Source: Elysia chlorotica (lineage: Eukaryota > Mollusca > Gastropoda > Plakobranchidae). Taken from it: a stretch of DNA of 64,000 nt. Of the stretch, positions 25,427 to 37,500 are shown one piece after another. The notes under the pieces were generated by a model. It was given only the letters and a program-made list of their open reading frames with translations. It had not been told where the DNA came from and did not search any database. The position numbers and the translations under genes were made by a program. Location: the NCBI GenBank assembly GCA_003991915.1, contig RQTK01000670.1, positions 16,473 through 80,472 of the forward strand. The letters are read 5' to 3'. The first letter of the stretch is position 1; each line of letters opens with the position of its first letter.

Positions 25427-25547
25427 GGTGTAACCGCCACCACGATCCCCGCCTCTCATTTCTCTTCTTCATTGAAGAGCAGCCGGAAGCTACGCCAGAG
25501 GACGCGGTACCTGACGTTGAGAACCGGACAGAAATTGAATTCGTTAT

Positions 25548-25652
25548 GACCCAACCAGTAGGGAGTGGAATGGCCAGGACTCGAGAGTCGAATCCAGACC
25601 TTCTGCGTCAGAAGCCGATGTTCTACCCTAGGGCCACCGCGACCCCCATCTT
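25548..25652 (-). mobile_element. tRNA-derived SINE head, duplicated copy
   Basis: Same sequence as 24470-24575 carried along by the local tandem duplication. The body and tail beyond ACCCAACCAG are missing because the duplication junction cuts there. Confidence 0.75.
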
Positions 25653-26029
25653 ACGTCTGAAACCAACAGGATATGAAGTTTCACAGAAGCACAAATACGA
25701 TATAAAAGTCACCCAAAAATGCAGTCCTACACGTTTAAGATTTAAAAGTACATACACTAATAAAACAATATTCCCATTCCATAACAAGTTTAGAACGCGC
25801 TCACGATTGCTATTTTCTCTGATCCATATGCTACTAAAAAGTACGACGCGCATGAGAAAAAAACATAAATATCCCGTTCTATCAAATTACAATACTTAAG
25901 TTTCCCGAAACTCGCCGCCTTATTAGACAGGCACACATTTTCGGAAAGAAAATGGATGCTCTTTCTAGCTTACACTCCTGCGAAAACCCATTACATGTAC
26001 CCTGTGTTCTAACCCTGGCGTGCTACACC

Positions 26030-26122
26030 GGTGTAGCACGCCATCCTGACCAGGGCTACTCAGAGTTCGCCTGGCGGCCGCTGAGTATCGTTAGTCGATG
26101 AGTCCGTGTGGCGTGCTACACC
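26030..26122. mobile_element. Internally deleted copy of the foldback element
   Basis: Keeps the left tip and first arm part up to GCGGCCGC and jumps directly to TGAGTATCGTTAGTCGATGA and the right tip; about 400 bp of arms and centre are gone. The outer flanks on both sides are the same as for 24937-25426. Confidence 0.75.
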
Positions 26123-26243
26123 GGTGTAACCGCCACCACGATCCCCGCCTCTCATTTCTCTTCTTCATTGAAGAGCAGCCGGAAGCTACGCCAGAGGACG
26201 CGGTACCTGACGTTGAGAACCGGACAGAAATTGAATTCGTTTT

Positions 26244-28553
26244 ATCGGTTAGAGACAATTAACCACACGACTGTTCAAAATCGATCAACCTTGACCACTA
26301 TTAGACCATACATGGCTGAGTTTGGTTCATAACATTAGATGTGGATGTTTGGTTGAAACGTCCTTTATTTAAGACAAACTCTTCTTTATAAAATATTTTT
26401 GTCCAAAGGAAAACAACGCCTCAAATAAGATGCATATAATTGATCAATATTGATGATTTAGTGTACAAACAATAATTGTGTATCAAACCATAATTTAATA
26501 TATTACAATATAGTTTGCTGTCTTTTGAGTAAAATTTAAAAAAAAACTTCATTTTGACTCTAAAAATTGTGTCAAGCTATGTAACTGCTAAACAAAATAG
26601 CATATAAAGAGGAATCCATTAAGGACAGCATGTGTAGTGGCATACGAAATAATGTGGAAAACTGGAAGCAAAAACACGTGAAACGTTCTACCGTTGAAAT
26701 GAATTCATCTTGTTCAAAAATTCTAAGTATTTACATGCAATTTATGAGAGACTCCAAACAGTAGACTTGTAACCATTGTTGCTGCATGTATTTATTATAC
26801 TTCCAAACCACGTAACACGATAAAAAAATAAACAAACCACCGGTAAAATCGGATAACGATCAATATATATATCCGGATCTTTAACTAGTCATCATGGCTA
26901 CATTCTGAACAACAGAACAAGATTTGAGACTGGAGACTACTTACATTTGAGGTTAAAGACTGAAGTGTTATATTTTAGTCGTAGCGTTTTCAGTTAAATA
27001 AAGATCGCATGCAGCTTGCAATTTAACGTGAGTAGACTAGATCTAGACTCTGGATCTACGGTAGAATGTGTAAACCTTCACATCGTTTGCACCAACTGAC
27101 ATGACTAAGTTACACGCTGTTAGTGTCTAAAATAGAGAACTTGACTTGGAGTTAGGGGTAGAAATAGAATGCACAAACATGGAGTAGCTTATGCCTCGTC
27201 GTAACTATATAAGAATAAAAAGGCTAAAGATGAATCCAAACTGTGATCTAGAACTAGAGATCTAGGTCATGCTGGCCGAGAGATGGACAGTTGGACACCA
27301 TTTTTTTTATTGTCAGGAGAGTTCAGAAAAAAAATCCTTAAAACCTCAGGACATGTATGTCTGTGAAGGATGGAGTTTTGGGTACTGTATACATAAGTGG
27401 AGTGTAACACTAATGCATTTGGTGGGGGCCTTACACAATTATTACATCTTTACTTAAAGTAACAAATTGAGGTAAAACGCAAATTTAGGCATATGCCTCT
27501 AGGCAACCACTTGATCGCTAGGCAGACCAATTCGCCGCTGTAAACCGAGAGGTGGACATTTTTGTCTGCGATGTGCATAGATTTGGTTACGGAGACTAAA
27601 AACCCTGGCTAACCTGTTTATGATTGCAAATAACAACTATGAATAATACATGACTTGTTTATAAATTTGCGTTTTACTTCAAAATCGGACTAAAAATTAG
27701 CAATTTTATCCCGCTGTCAGGTGATTAACATTTTTTCATATCAAAATTGCGACTGCATGATAGAAAACATTTGAAAAGTTTGAACTAGAAACTGGAAAGT
27801 AGCAATGGATCCAGATCCACTTAACTGTACATTTGCAATCAAGGTATAAAAAAAAGTGCCAGAGGTTCTACCATTCCCTACTAGCAGTACTCTCTTAAGT
27901 TTATTTATAAGCTATTGTATTCTATATTTTTCATAAGGTAGGGGAAGAGAGAATGGTTTTACAAATAGCACTAAATTTTAATGCTCTTTTTCTTTTTCTG
28001 GTTGCATGATTTCTGGTCAGTTTTCAATAAAATGCCTACAGTGGTAAACTGGTATACACATCAGCTTTTACAAGATTAGAAAGGTTTAAACAGTTCTGTT
28101 CCGAGTATCTTTTAGATGGGGACTGTTAATCCAAAACAAATATTATAATGTGCCCCTGAAATAAAAATTTAAAGACATGGTTTATAAATCTCTATTTAAG
28201 TCTTTCCCAATCCTATCCTCATGTTTTGTTTTTTACCCTTGTCAGCACATCTGGTATCTTGATTAGCTCCCACTTTTTAAATAAAGCCAAAATGAATATT
28301 TTAAGAAATAAATTATAGGAGGAATGGTCTATAGATTCAATACATATAATTTCAAAGAAAAATTCCATTTTTTACTCATTCTTTACATATAGAGTTACAA
28401 TTAACTAAATAAAACAGTTTTAAAAAGTGTTGGTAGTAGACAATGTTCCCTGGGTCATAATTAAGTCGGTTATCTTAGAGTTTGTAAAACCACAGAAAAA
28501 TAAGCATGCCATGCTATTAGATATACATATATTCTTTTTTCTTTCTCTTACAG
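26244..28553. other. Intergenic DNA upstream of CCAR1
   Basis: No element or exon recognised. The promoter and any non-coding first exon of CCAR1 should lie here, since the coding exon begins at a splice acceptor (28553/28554). Confidence 0.5.
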
Positions 28554-31488
28554 GATCTGTGAACTACGCTATAGGTATTTATTGCAACCATGAGTAATCA
28601 GTATGGTGGCAACAAAAACCCTCCTTGGGCTCGGCAAGGTATACGTTTTCATATTGCATGAAATTCTTCACAGCACAGTTGTTTTTCTAATTGCAACTTG
28701 ACTGCTGATAAATCTTAGATTTTGATTTTCAATTTTCTCCATTCTTTTTTGAAGCGTCACATAAAGTACACTCTTGGAGAAGATGCATCTCTATCTTTAT
28801 TACTATTCATTGTATTTATTACTATCCTGAGTTATATGTATTTATTATAGACAATATCGAAAAAGCGGAAGGGTATTGTGGGAAATTTAAAACAATCTTT
28901 TTCAATGACAATGCTTCACATTTAAAATGTTTTTCACAGCCATGGTATAGCTTGCTTTGTTATTATGTTGATTTGATAGGATATTTGGGGGAGCCTAGTT
29001 ATTTAATTGTAGACAAACTCTTGTGTAACTTGTATTTTATAGACGCAATAGAGCTGAAATGACACAATTTTTACATTGGAATGTTTTGCCTCTAATAAAA
29101 TAAATTTACACAGCACAAGCATACTGGCCTTCTGATAAAAAAGGTAAATACTTCTCTGTATTTTCATGTTTTTTCTAAACACAGCTTGGTCCATAAGAAA
29201 GAAGCGTTAAATTTATAGTTTCTTTCTTTTGAACAGATTTCGGCAACCAGAACAACGCTGGAATGATGCAAGCTAATGTCACATATCCCTTCACCCAGGC
29301 TCAAACTCAATTTGCCCAGCAGCAACAGATGACAGGGGCTGTAAGTATTTTTGTACTTAATATGGGAAGCAGCCAGGGTGAATCAGGCACAAGTTGCTAA
29401 TAACCTCATGTGCATTTAAATATTTTTTAACTCGTAGATAACTAAAAAAAATCAAATTTCCAAAGTGTGCCGATTCAGCCTGGTGGCCTCACATATTTCT
29501 ACTAATGTTGACGTTTTTTCACTCTTTATTTTTAAAATAATTAGAAGTTAAATTGTACCTTTGTTAAAATTTTTCTTCAAACCCTCAACTCTACAGTATT
29601 TTGTCTTGTTGCAAATCTTATATATTGAATTGTTCTTTTCAGGGAGCTATGCAGGTTAATCAAGCTGGGCTTATGTCTCAGCAAGGATTGTCCATGCCCT
29701 CATCTGTGGCTGCTAATGCTTCGCAGGTAGGTCTTCCAGAAACTTTGGAAACTAACACATTGTTTAATAAGATCATAATTTATATATTTTCGTGGGCAAA
29801 GCTGGAGGGTTACAGTTGAATTTAAAGTGTGCTAAAACTCAAAATCCATACATTTTGAAATAAAAAAATGTATTGACAAAGAGATATTTTTCTAGAGTTT
29901 TCTATATCCCCGTTAAAAAGCCTTTACCATATCAATTTTGGGCTTAGCTCCATTATAAGATTTCTGGCTGACTATATACCGGGGCTATTGGCACTAAAAG
30001 TAAAAATAATCCAATTTCTTTTTTTTCTTTCTTCTTTTAAGTCAAGTGCACCTCACCAGATAAAATCTTGATTTTTATATTTTTATTTAAAAAAAATGTT
30101 TTTTTTTTTTATCAAGTAAAGAGAGAATAATAAATGCACAAATTTTCAACAAGAAATACATAGCCTATATAATACTGATGTCGAATGCTAAGGAACAACA
30201 CTTTTCCTCAACAAGAACTTACTTTTTTTTATTGTCTGTGAGTTAGGTTGCATATGTGGCGACTTATTTGAAAGGATCAGCATTTTTACTTCCAGTAAAC
30301 CTTATTGCAAACAACTTATTCATCTTGCTGATTTAGATATATTGGAGTTAAACTGGATAACTATTTTCCCTAAAACGATTATGTCCAAACTTTGAACTCC
30401 TAGATGGGCCTTGTGAACTATCCAACCAAGAACCAAAATGCCTCTTCAGGTTCTGCCAATCAAAAGCAAAGGATTTTCACTGGGAGTGTAACTAAAATGC
30501 ATGAAAACTTCGGCTTTGTGGATGAGGAGGTTTTTTTCCAAGTCAGGTAAACTAATAATAATGCATTAAGTACTTTACACATTATGCCTTAAAATAGAGG
30601 AAATTTATTCATGTTTAAAAACTGCTAAAATACACTCAACATATTATTGCTAAGTTAGCAGAATTGCATAACAATTTTTGTAAATTTGTTCTTCCTGTGT
30701 TAGTATTAGTAGTCCAAATGTAACTATTCATTTTGGTAATAGGCAATCGAAATAAACTGTGCACTTTTTAAATTTAAAACATTTGTTCAACTTTATCATG
30801 AGGTAAATACTGATCTTACACAAATATTGATTTATATGCTAATATTAAACTGGCATGTCTCAGAGAAAAACTTGTTTCTCTCTCACTCATCCGCTTTATC
30901 CCCAATGTTTCATCAGCTGTGTAAAAGGGTTGATTCCCAAAGTTGGTGACAGAGTTCTAGTGGAGGCTTCTTATAATGCTAATATGCCTTTCAAATGGAA
31001 CGCAAGTCGTGTTATAACACTGGTAAGAATCTTCCTCTTCATTGCCACTACTATCAATGGAAATTGCTTAATGAAGAATTATTTGTAACTTTTAACGATG
31101 ATTTTATTTTTATTTCAGGTGTTGAAAAATGAAATAAGGCATGTCTCTGGATGTGATATGTCAATAGAAAATTGATTTCTATTATCTTAAAGTTGACGCT
31201 AGTAAAGGTTCACATGATTAATCTGTCAGTTTTCTTTTTTTTTGTGTTAAAATCGTTATGGTTGTATTTGGTTAAAAAATAAATAATAACCAACTTGAAA
31301 CTTGTTTTCCTAGCAACACTCTGAGGTTGTGAATGTGCATAGCCTTACTTAAAAAAGAATGTTCCCAGAACACTATCAAGAAATTTTAACCAATGACCTT
31401 TTTTTTAAAATCACAGCCAGATACAATGGGTTCATCCCAAATAATGGCACTTCAACAACAGCAGCAGCAACAACAACAACAGCAACAG

Positions 31489-31520
<32 letters not shown>

Positions 31521-34500
31521 GTTGAAAGCCATCCAGCAACAGGCCATTGGTCTGATGGGAGCACAGAGCATGATGGGAGGCATGGGGAGTTTGTCGAGTG
31601 GCCAAGGTCTGCTGAGTAATCCCCCTGGACCTCCTCCGCTCATGACAAATATGGGCAAGTTTCAAGCTCCAGGTAATGTAACAACACAAGAGCAAGAATG
31701 AACAAGTGGTTCTCATACTTTTCTCAGACTTCCCCCAAACAACACAGTATCAGTCTGTCTTAATCTGGCAATTAGAATGTAAATGCAACAGGACTTTCTT
31801 TTTATCCAGTTAATTGTTTCAAATGTATCTCTCAATTTTAACTTTTACTTTCTAAAATAATCATACAACTCACAGTGGTTCTACACTGATAGTGTTAAAA
31901 TGCGGTATGAAAGGAAAAGTCTGAAACTCGCCAGCATTGGATTTTCTTGTTGTCGACTGGTTGAGAATGTGAACCAAAAGAATAAGTTCTTTATATTTCA
32001 TGCCATTACAACAATCCTCATAATTCACACAATGAAAGGATTGGACAGAAATGCTGTGCATGTTTCGTTTCTATTTTAACCTCATACTAGTTTTTTTTCT
32101 TAACAGGTATGTTCATTGCTGGAAACCGACAGGGCATCAACACGGGCCCTGGTCTGTTGGGGGACCCTGGGCCGAGGGCCGGAATGTTGTCTGGTGGAAA
32201 AGACCAGCGTGGAGGTGGCATGATGGGGATCAACAATGATGCCATGATGAAGGAGAGAGACCGCAGGGACAGAGAGCGCCGTGACAGGAGAGAGGCGCGT
32301 CGCAAGAGATCCCGATCTCCAGTGGCAAAAAGGTCAAGGTCCCCTCCACCCAGAGCACGTAGCCCACGCAGCCCAGTGAAGCGCAGAGTGGTGCGTCCAG
32401 CTCCAAGATATGTTGTCCAAGTGCCTAAAATTCTGCTCGATGCGTAAGTGATGTCAGATAGAGTTAAATTTGCAGTATCAGGCTTTTAAAAAAATGTTTT
32501 TTTTTTTTTAACCTTTTCCTATCAAACGGCATAAATGCTTTGCGCATTGATAGTCTCTTGTGCTAGAACCTTTTTGTATTTGTTCCCAACTCAAAATATT
32601 GAAAAATCAAAGTATTTACCTTACATAGATTTTTAAATTCTCAAAATAGTGCGCACAATAGTAGCTTATATTAAGTTATTGAGTCATGGATTCAAATCTA
32701 ATGTTACTTAGATTTTTAGAAGTTTGTAAGTTAGTGGCTGTTTGATTTTCTTTTGCCGTAATAGTTTTTTTAACTGTTGGAAGTTTCTACTAATTTTTTT
32801 GTTTTAAAAATGATTTTTTAAATTATTATCAAAATCCACAGGGGCGTGCTAAAAAAACAAAAAAACATTCCTAATTAGACAACTTTTATAATTAAAAGAA
32901 CTCTGATGGTGCCATTGGTGCAATGGTCAGAGAATTGGGCCACCATTGTGAAGGTGCTGAGTTTGATCCCCGGTGAGAACAAGCTTGTTTTCTGGACCTT
33001 GTTTTAATCCAAAAAACGAATGGGTAGCTTGCTGAAACTCTGAAGTAAAGGCAAAAGTAAAATGAGGAGAGTAAAGGAATGACAACTCACCACACCATGC
33101 TATTTGCCTAAAAAAATCAGAACCATAACTCTTTCTCCAATGCTTTGTCAAAGAGTATGGGACCAACTTCACTTTGCTTTTACATATAGCTCTGCTTTGT
33201 TTGAATGTTTTAAGTAGGTTGTGAGTTTTATTTTGTGCACTATTTTTCATTTGTTTTCGTTCACAGCACAGACACCTGTGTTATCTCGCTAAAAAGCAAA
33301 TACAACAACCTGTACATCCCAAGCGACTTCTTCCATGCATCTTTTTCATGGGTAAACAACTTCCCACTATCAAGGCCATTCACTCTGGGGCAAGCTTGTA
33401 ACTTTCATGTCATGCACAAGGAGGTCCCTCCAATTCAGGAAGAAATTCCAGTCTATGAACCCAATGATGCTGATCACCTTTTTAGTGCAAAGGTAATTTT
33501 TTTTTTTATTCTTTCCTTCCTCCTCTTATAGTCGTTTTACTGAACTTACCATTGAGAGTGTCAAAAAAAAACAAAAAACAAGCAATTATAGTTTCAATGA
33601 AATAATCAGTATTTCTATGCATAGTTTCTGACCATTATTATTATATTTATATTTTATTGACTTTGTTCTTTCATCTGAAGTCATACAGGCATTTTTATTC
33701 TGTGTATAATTTCGGATTATTGCCTCATGTTATTGTTGTTATTTAAACTTATGTTGTTTAGATGATTATCAGTTGATCAAGGCATCATAGCCCTTGCTGT
33801 GCTGATGTGCTGTAAGAACAAACTCAACATGATCAAGGAAATCAAGTGTATGTTGAAAATGAAGACCACTTTCTTATCTCAACAAAGATATGAGTGGTGG
33901 TCTGAGAAAACCAGTCACATGTTGGAAATTTTGGATATGGAGTTAATGGTGTGGTTGGATGCACAAGAGCTTTCTGAACATTTACTTTTTGAATTTTGAA
34001 AATATCTTGATTAGGAGCTGAGTAACTAGAAAACAAACACGTATAGAAACAAGAGATTTTATTTACTTTATCAACATTATCACAGAAATGTTGTAATTTA
34101 TTAATAATTAGGAGCATGTTTTCAATTTTACTGGTACCTCTGCTTCTGTTGTAGAGGTTCTGTCGGTCGCCATCAAATCCTGGAGCGGGACGAAAGGTCC
34201 ATCTACAAAATGTGGTTGTTTTTGGAGATGGGGCAGGGCAAAAGATACACACAAATTTAAAGAGATTGTCTTTTGAGAGGATTCAAATTTGCTGCATCAC
34301 AATCATCATTCTTGGAAAAAAATTTTGAAAATCTTTATAGTGTTCAAGTGTTAAAACAAAATTTGTCTGAAAATGGAAAATCATTAGTGTGTAAAATATA
34401 TCCTTTTAACATTAGTTCAGATCACAAAAACTAATATCTCCTGAGTTTATAGATGGAAGAACACTAAGAAAAAGAAGGAGAAAACCTCTATTAAAAAATT

Positions 34501-37500
34501 TTACATTGAGATAAATTTTAAAATATCAAAGTTCAAAAAGAACCAATAGTTAAGTCTTTTAATGTATTTAAAAGAAAAGCCGACTTGTTTTCCTTCTCCA
34601 TTTCAGAGTAGGCAGCCATTTTTATAGCTTGTTTGCATTTGCCGTGGAATTCTGATTATTAAAGTATATCACAACAAAAAAGATAGAAAAAATGGAATGA
34701 AAAACAATATTAGATAGTTGAAGGATCCTGTATATATAGTGGCTTTTTTTGTTTGGTATAAATGGGGAAAAAATAACAAACGGCAAGAATGTTAAGAACC
34801 TGCAGACTAATGAGATCGCAGTGAATGTAGTGCGGATGTAAACAACTGTAGTCATGCACACTAAACACCAATGAATAGAAAAGAAAATAGAGAACACAAA
34901 GATATACGACACTACAGGGTTTATAATTATAGTGCCGGTACTACGCGGTGGCAAAGAGTACCTCAAAATTCGTCCAATTTCAACGAAATTCTCGATTTTT
35001 GGCAACCATAGGCTTTAAAAAAAGAATTAAATTAAATTATTTAGAGCATGAATTTCAACTCGTTCTTTCAGAACGTGTGAAAATGGTTAAACTATATGAC
35101 AGTGGTGTCAACTCAATTTTGACCTGGGTTCACCCTCTTGGCCTTTTCGGGCCTGTTTCTCAAAAGTAGATTTTGCGACAATCGACTAGTTTTCTCAGAC
35201 CACCTCAAATATATTATGTATATGATCTTAAGTTAGTGAGGTTTAAGCCTCTTGAATCCCTGTGGAACATAGAGCCATACATTTGGTAGTTATTACTTTG
35301 TATTTTTTTCCTAAAGGTGATGCTCCTGTCCAGTCCCGCTGAAGCAGACTTGTACAAAAAGTCGTGCTGTCTGGCTGAGGACTTGCCTGATGCAATGGAC
35401 AACTTCCAGCACCCAACTCGCTTATTACATTTCTTGGTGGGAACCCGGGGTAAGAACGAGCCGATGGCTATTGGTGGGCCTTGGTCACCATCCCTGGATG
35501 GTGCCAACCCTCAGACAAACCCCATGGTTCTCATCAAGACGGCCATACGAACCACACTGGCCCTGACTGGCATCGACTTGAGCTCCTGCACTCAGTGGTA
35601 GGTAGAATTTTTTATTGCGACTTAACATGATCTATTTCTATCTATTTGATTTCATGAAGGCTTAGTCAAAAGACTCCTACTCTCTCTGTCTCTCCTACTA
35701 TCATTTTAACTTTGCATTGAGAAATGGAAAATTTGAAGATAATGTATCTGAATTTTGCACCAAATAAAATTAAAGATTTTCTTATGTTTTTACAAATACA
35801 GGTTACATGCATGTTTGCTAATCTGTCAAAGCAACAAAAATTAAGTTTAAAACATTTTTAATTTTTCAATGATGCCTTTGTTATTGTGCTTCGCACCAAG
35901 CACATTATTTTCCAATTTAAATAAAAACAAAAAACACATGAGGTGAGTGCATGTATCCTTAACAATTATTTAGAGTTGAATTTTTAGTTTTATGATAAGA
36001 CACACAAAAAATTATCAAAACCTAATCAAGAAAAAAAATCATACCCCTTAAATTATTCCTAGAGGGAGTCAGAGTTGCAAGTTCTGAGTGCATGGATGGT
36101 GTATTATTCCAATTTTGATATAAGAGATCAAGTTCTTATGATGAGATCTCTTGAGGTGTAAAAATGAAAGCCAGACAGCATTTTTTAGCAATATGAGTAG
36201 TGTATAACTTTCATCTATCCCAGACCTTTTAGCAGGGAAAAAAACTTAGCCCACAGGTGATTGTGGGGATGAAACCACAGTTAATTTAAGAGATATGAAT
36301 ATATGTATATAATTTTTTTTTTTTTATAAACTTGATACCATAAAGAGTCTTTTTTTCTTTTCTTAAAAAAAAATATTTCTAGGAAAAAAAATGCTTTTAA
36401 ATCAATCATCACACATTTTGGTATCAACAAAGGCAATATTTTCCCCCTTTAGATTTAAGAAATGGTCCATTTTATCGAGCTGCATCTCATTTCATGTTAT
36501 ACTTAAAATTCAGATCCACTTGAAGGTAATTAAATTGTACATAATACAAACAAGAGCACCTAGAGCTATAATTATGATCCCTTTTATTGTTTTTTTTTTT
36601 AGAGGTGGCAACAATCTGTTGTTTTTTTTTTTTTGTTTTTTTCTTTGGTTGTATTTTTCATTGCAGCTGCTCTCAAAATTTGTTATGTCAAATTACTGAA
36701 CTAGTTTATTTTCGATATATTTTGTTTTTCAAGATGCATATAGAAGTCTAGTCCATTCTCCCGATTTATGAGCCATACAGAAACAAATCATATCACTCAA
36801 TCCTTTTTTTCTTTTTCAATTTGTGATAAATTTTGAAGACTTTCATTAAAAAAAAAAAAAAAAAGCAAAAAGCACTCTCTCTTTTTCTTTCTTTTTCTTT
36901 TTTTTTTTTACCTGAGGGCCTTCAAATTATGACACTCTAGAAAGGAAAACAAAAGTGGAAATTATTGTAACGTTTTGTATAATATTGTGCAAATATGGCA
37001 TTATTGTTTCCTTTTCTTTTTTTGTCTTCTATTCGATCTTCTTTTCTCTTGTTTTGTGTTCATTGAATGAATACCTCAAGTCTTGGATTTGAGGAGAATT
37101 CAACTGGGCACAGACCTTTTTCTATTTAAAAAAAATGTATTTTTCAACCCTGGAATGAAGGAGGTAATAGCTACCAACGCCCCCATCCTTTTCTATTTTT
37201 AACTTTTTTAAATTAAATATCTGTATAACTTATCCCGTGTCAGTGTGCTCTCCATGTGAAGTGTGCTATGGCTAGCCCAGTTTCCCAGCTAGCCTAAGTT
37301 AAAGCTTGTGCCGTCGTCGTGCTACCGCTCTCTCCATCTGTTGGCAGGTACCGGTTTGCAGAGATCCGCTACTTCCGCCCTGAGAGCAGGCACAAAGACC
37401 GGGTGGAGCCTGCCCGCGTGGAAACTGTCGTCCTTTTCTTACCAGATGTCTGGACATGCAGCCCAACACGCCTTGAGTGGGAGGGCCTCCAGGCGTCCTA

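Larger units (their letters stand above)
24470..26243. repeat. Tandem duplication, second unit internally deleted
   Basis: Unit 1 (24470-25547) and unit 2 (25548-26243) both run from GACCCAACCAGTAGGGAGTG to ATTGAATTCGTT. Unit 2 lacks the inner part of the foldback element. Otherwise they differ by few substitutions and small indels, so the duplication is recent. Confidence 0.85.

Noticed and set aside
25398..25440. Hammerhead-ribozyme-like word CGATGAGTCCGTG, also near 26096
   Set aside because: The core needs CUGAUGA and a following GAAA after stem II. The first is changed to CGATGA and no GAAA follows, so a cleaving fold is not supported.
24368..25899. Two related frames of 112 and 165 codons
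   Set aside because: Both run through a SINE and its duplicated copy; the shared protein reflects the repeat and not a gene pair.
33799..34252. Frames on both strands in CCAR1 intron 8
   Set aside because: Intronic, overlapping on opposite strands, with no similarity or splice logic.
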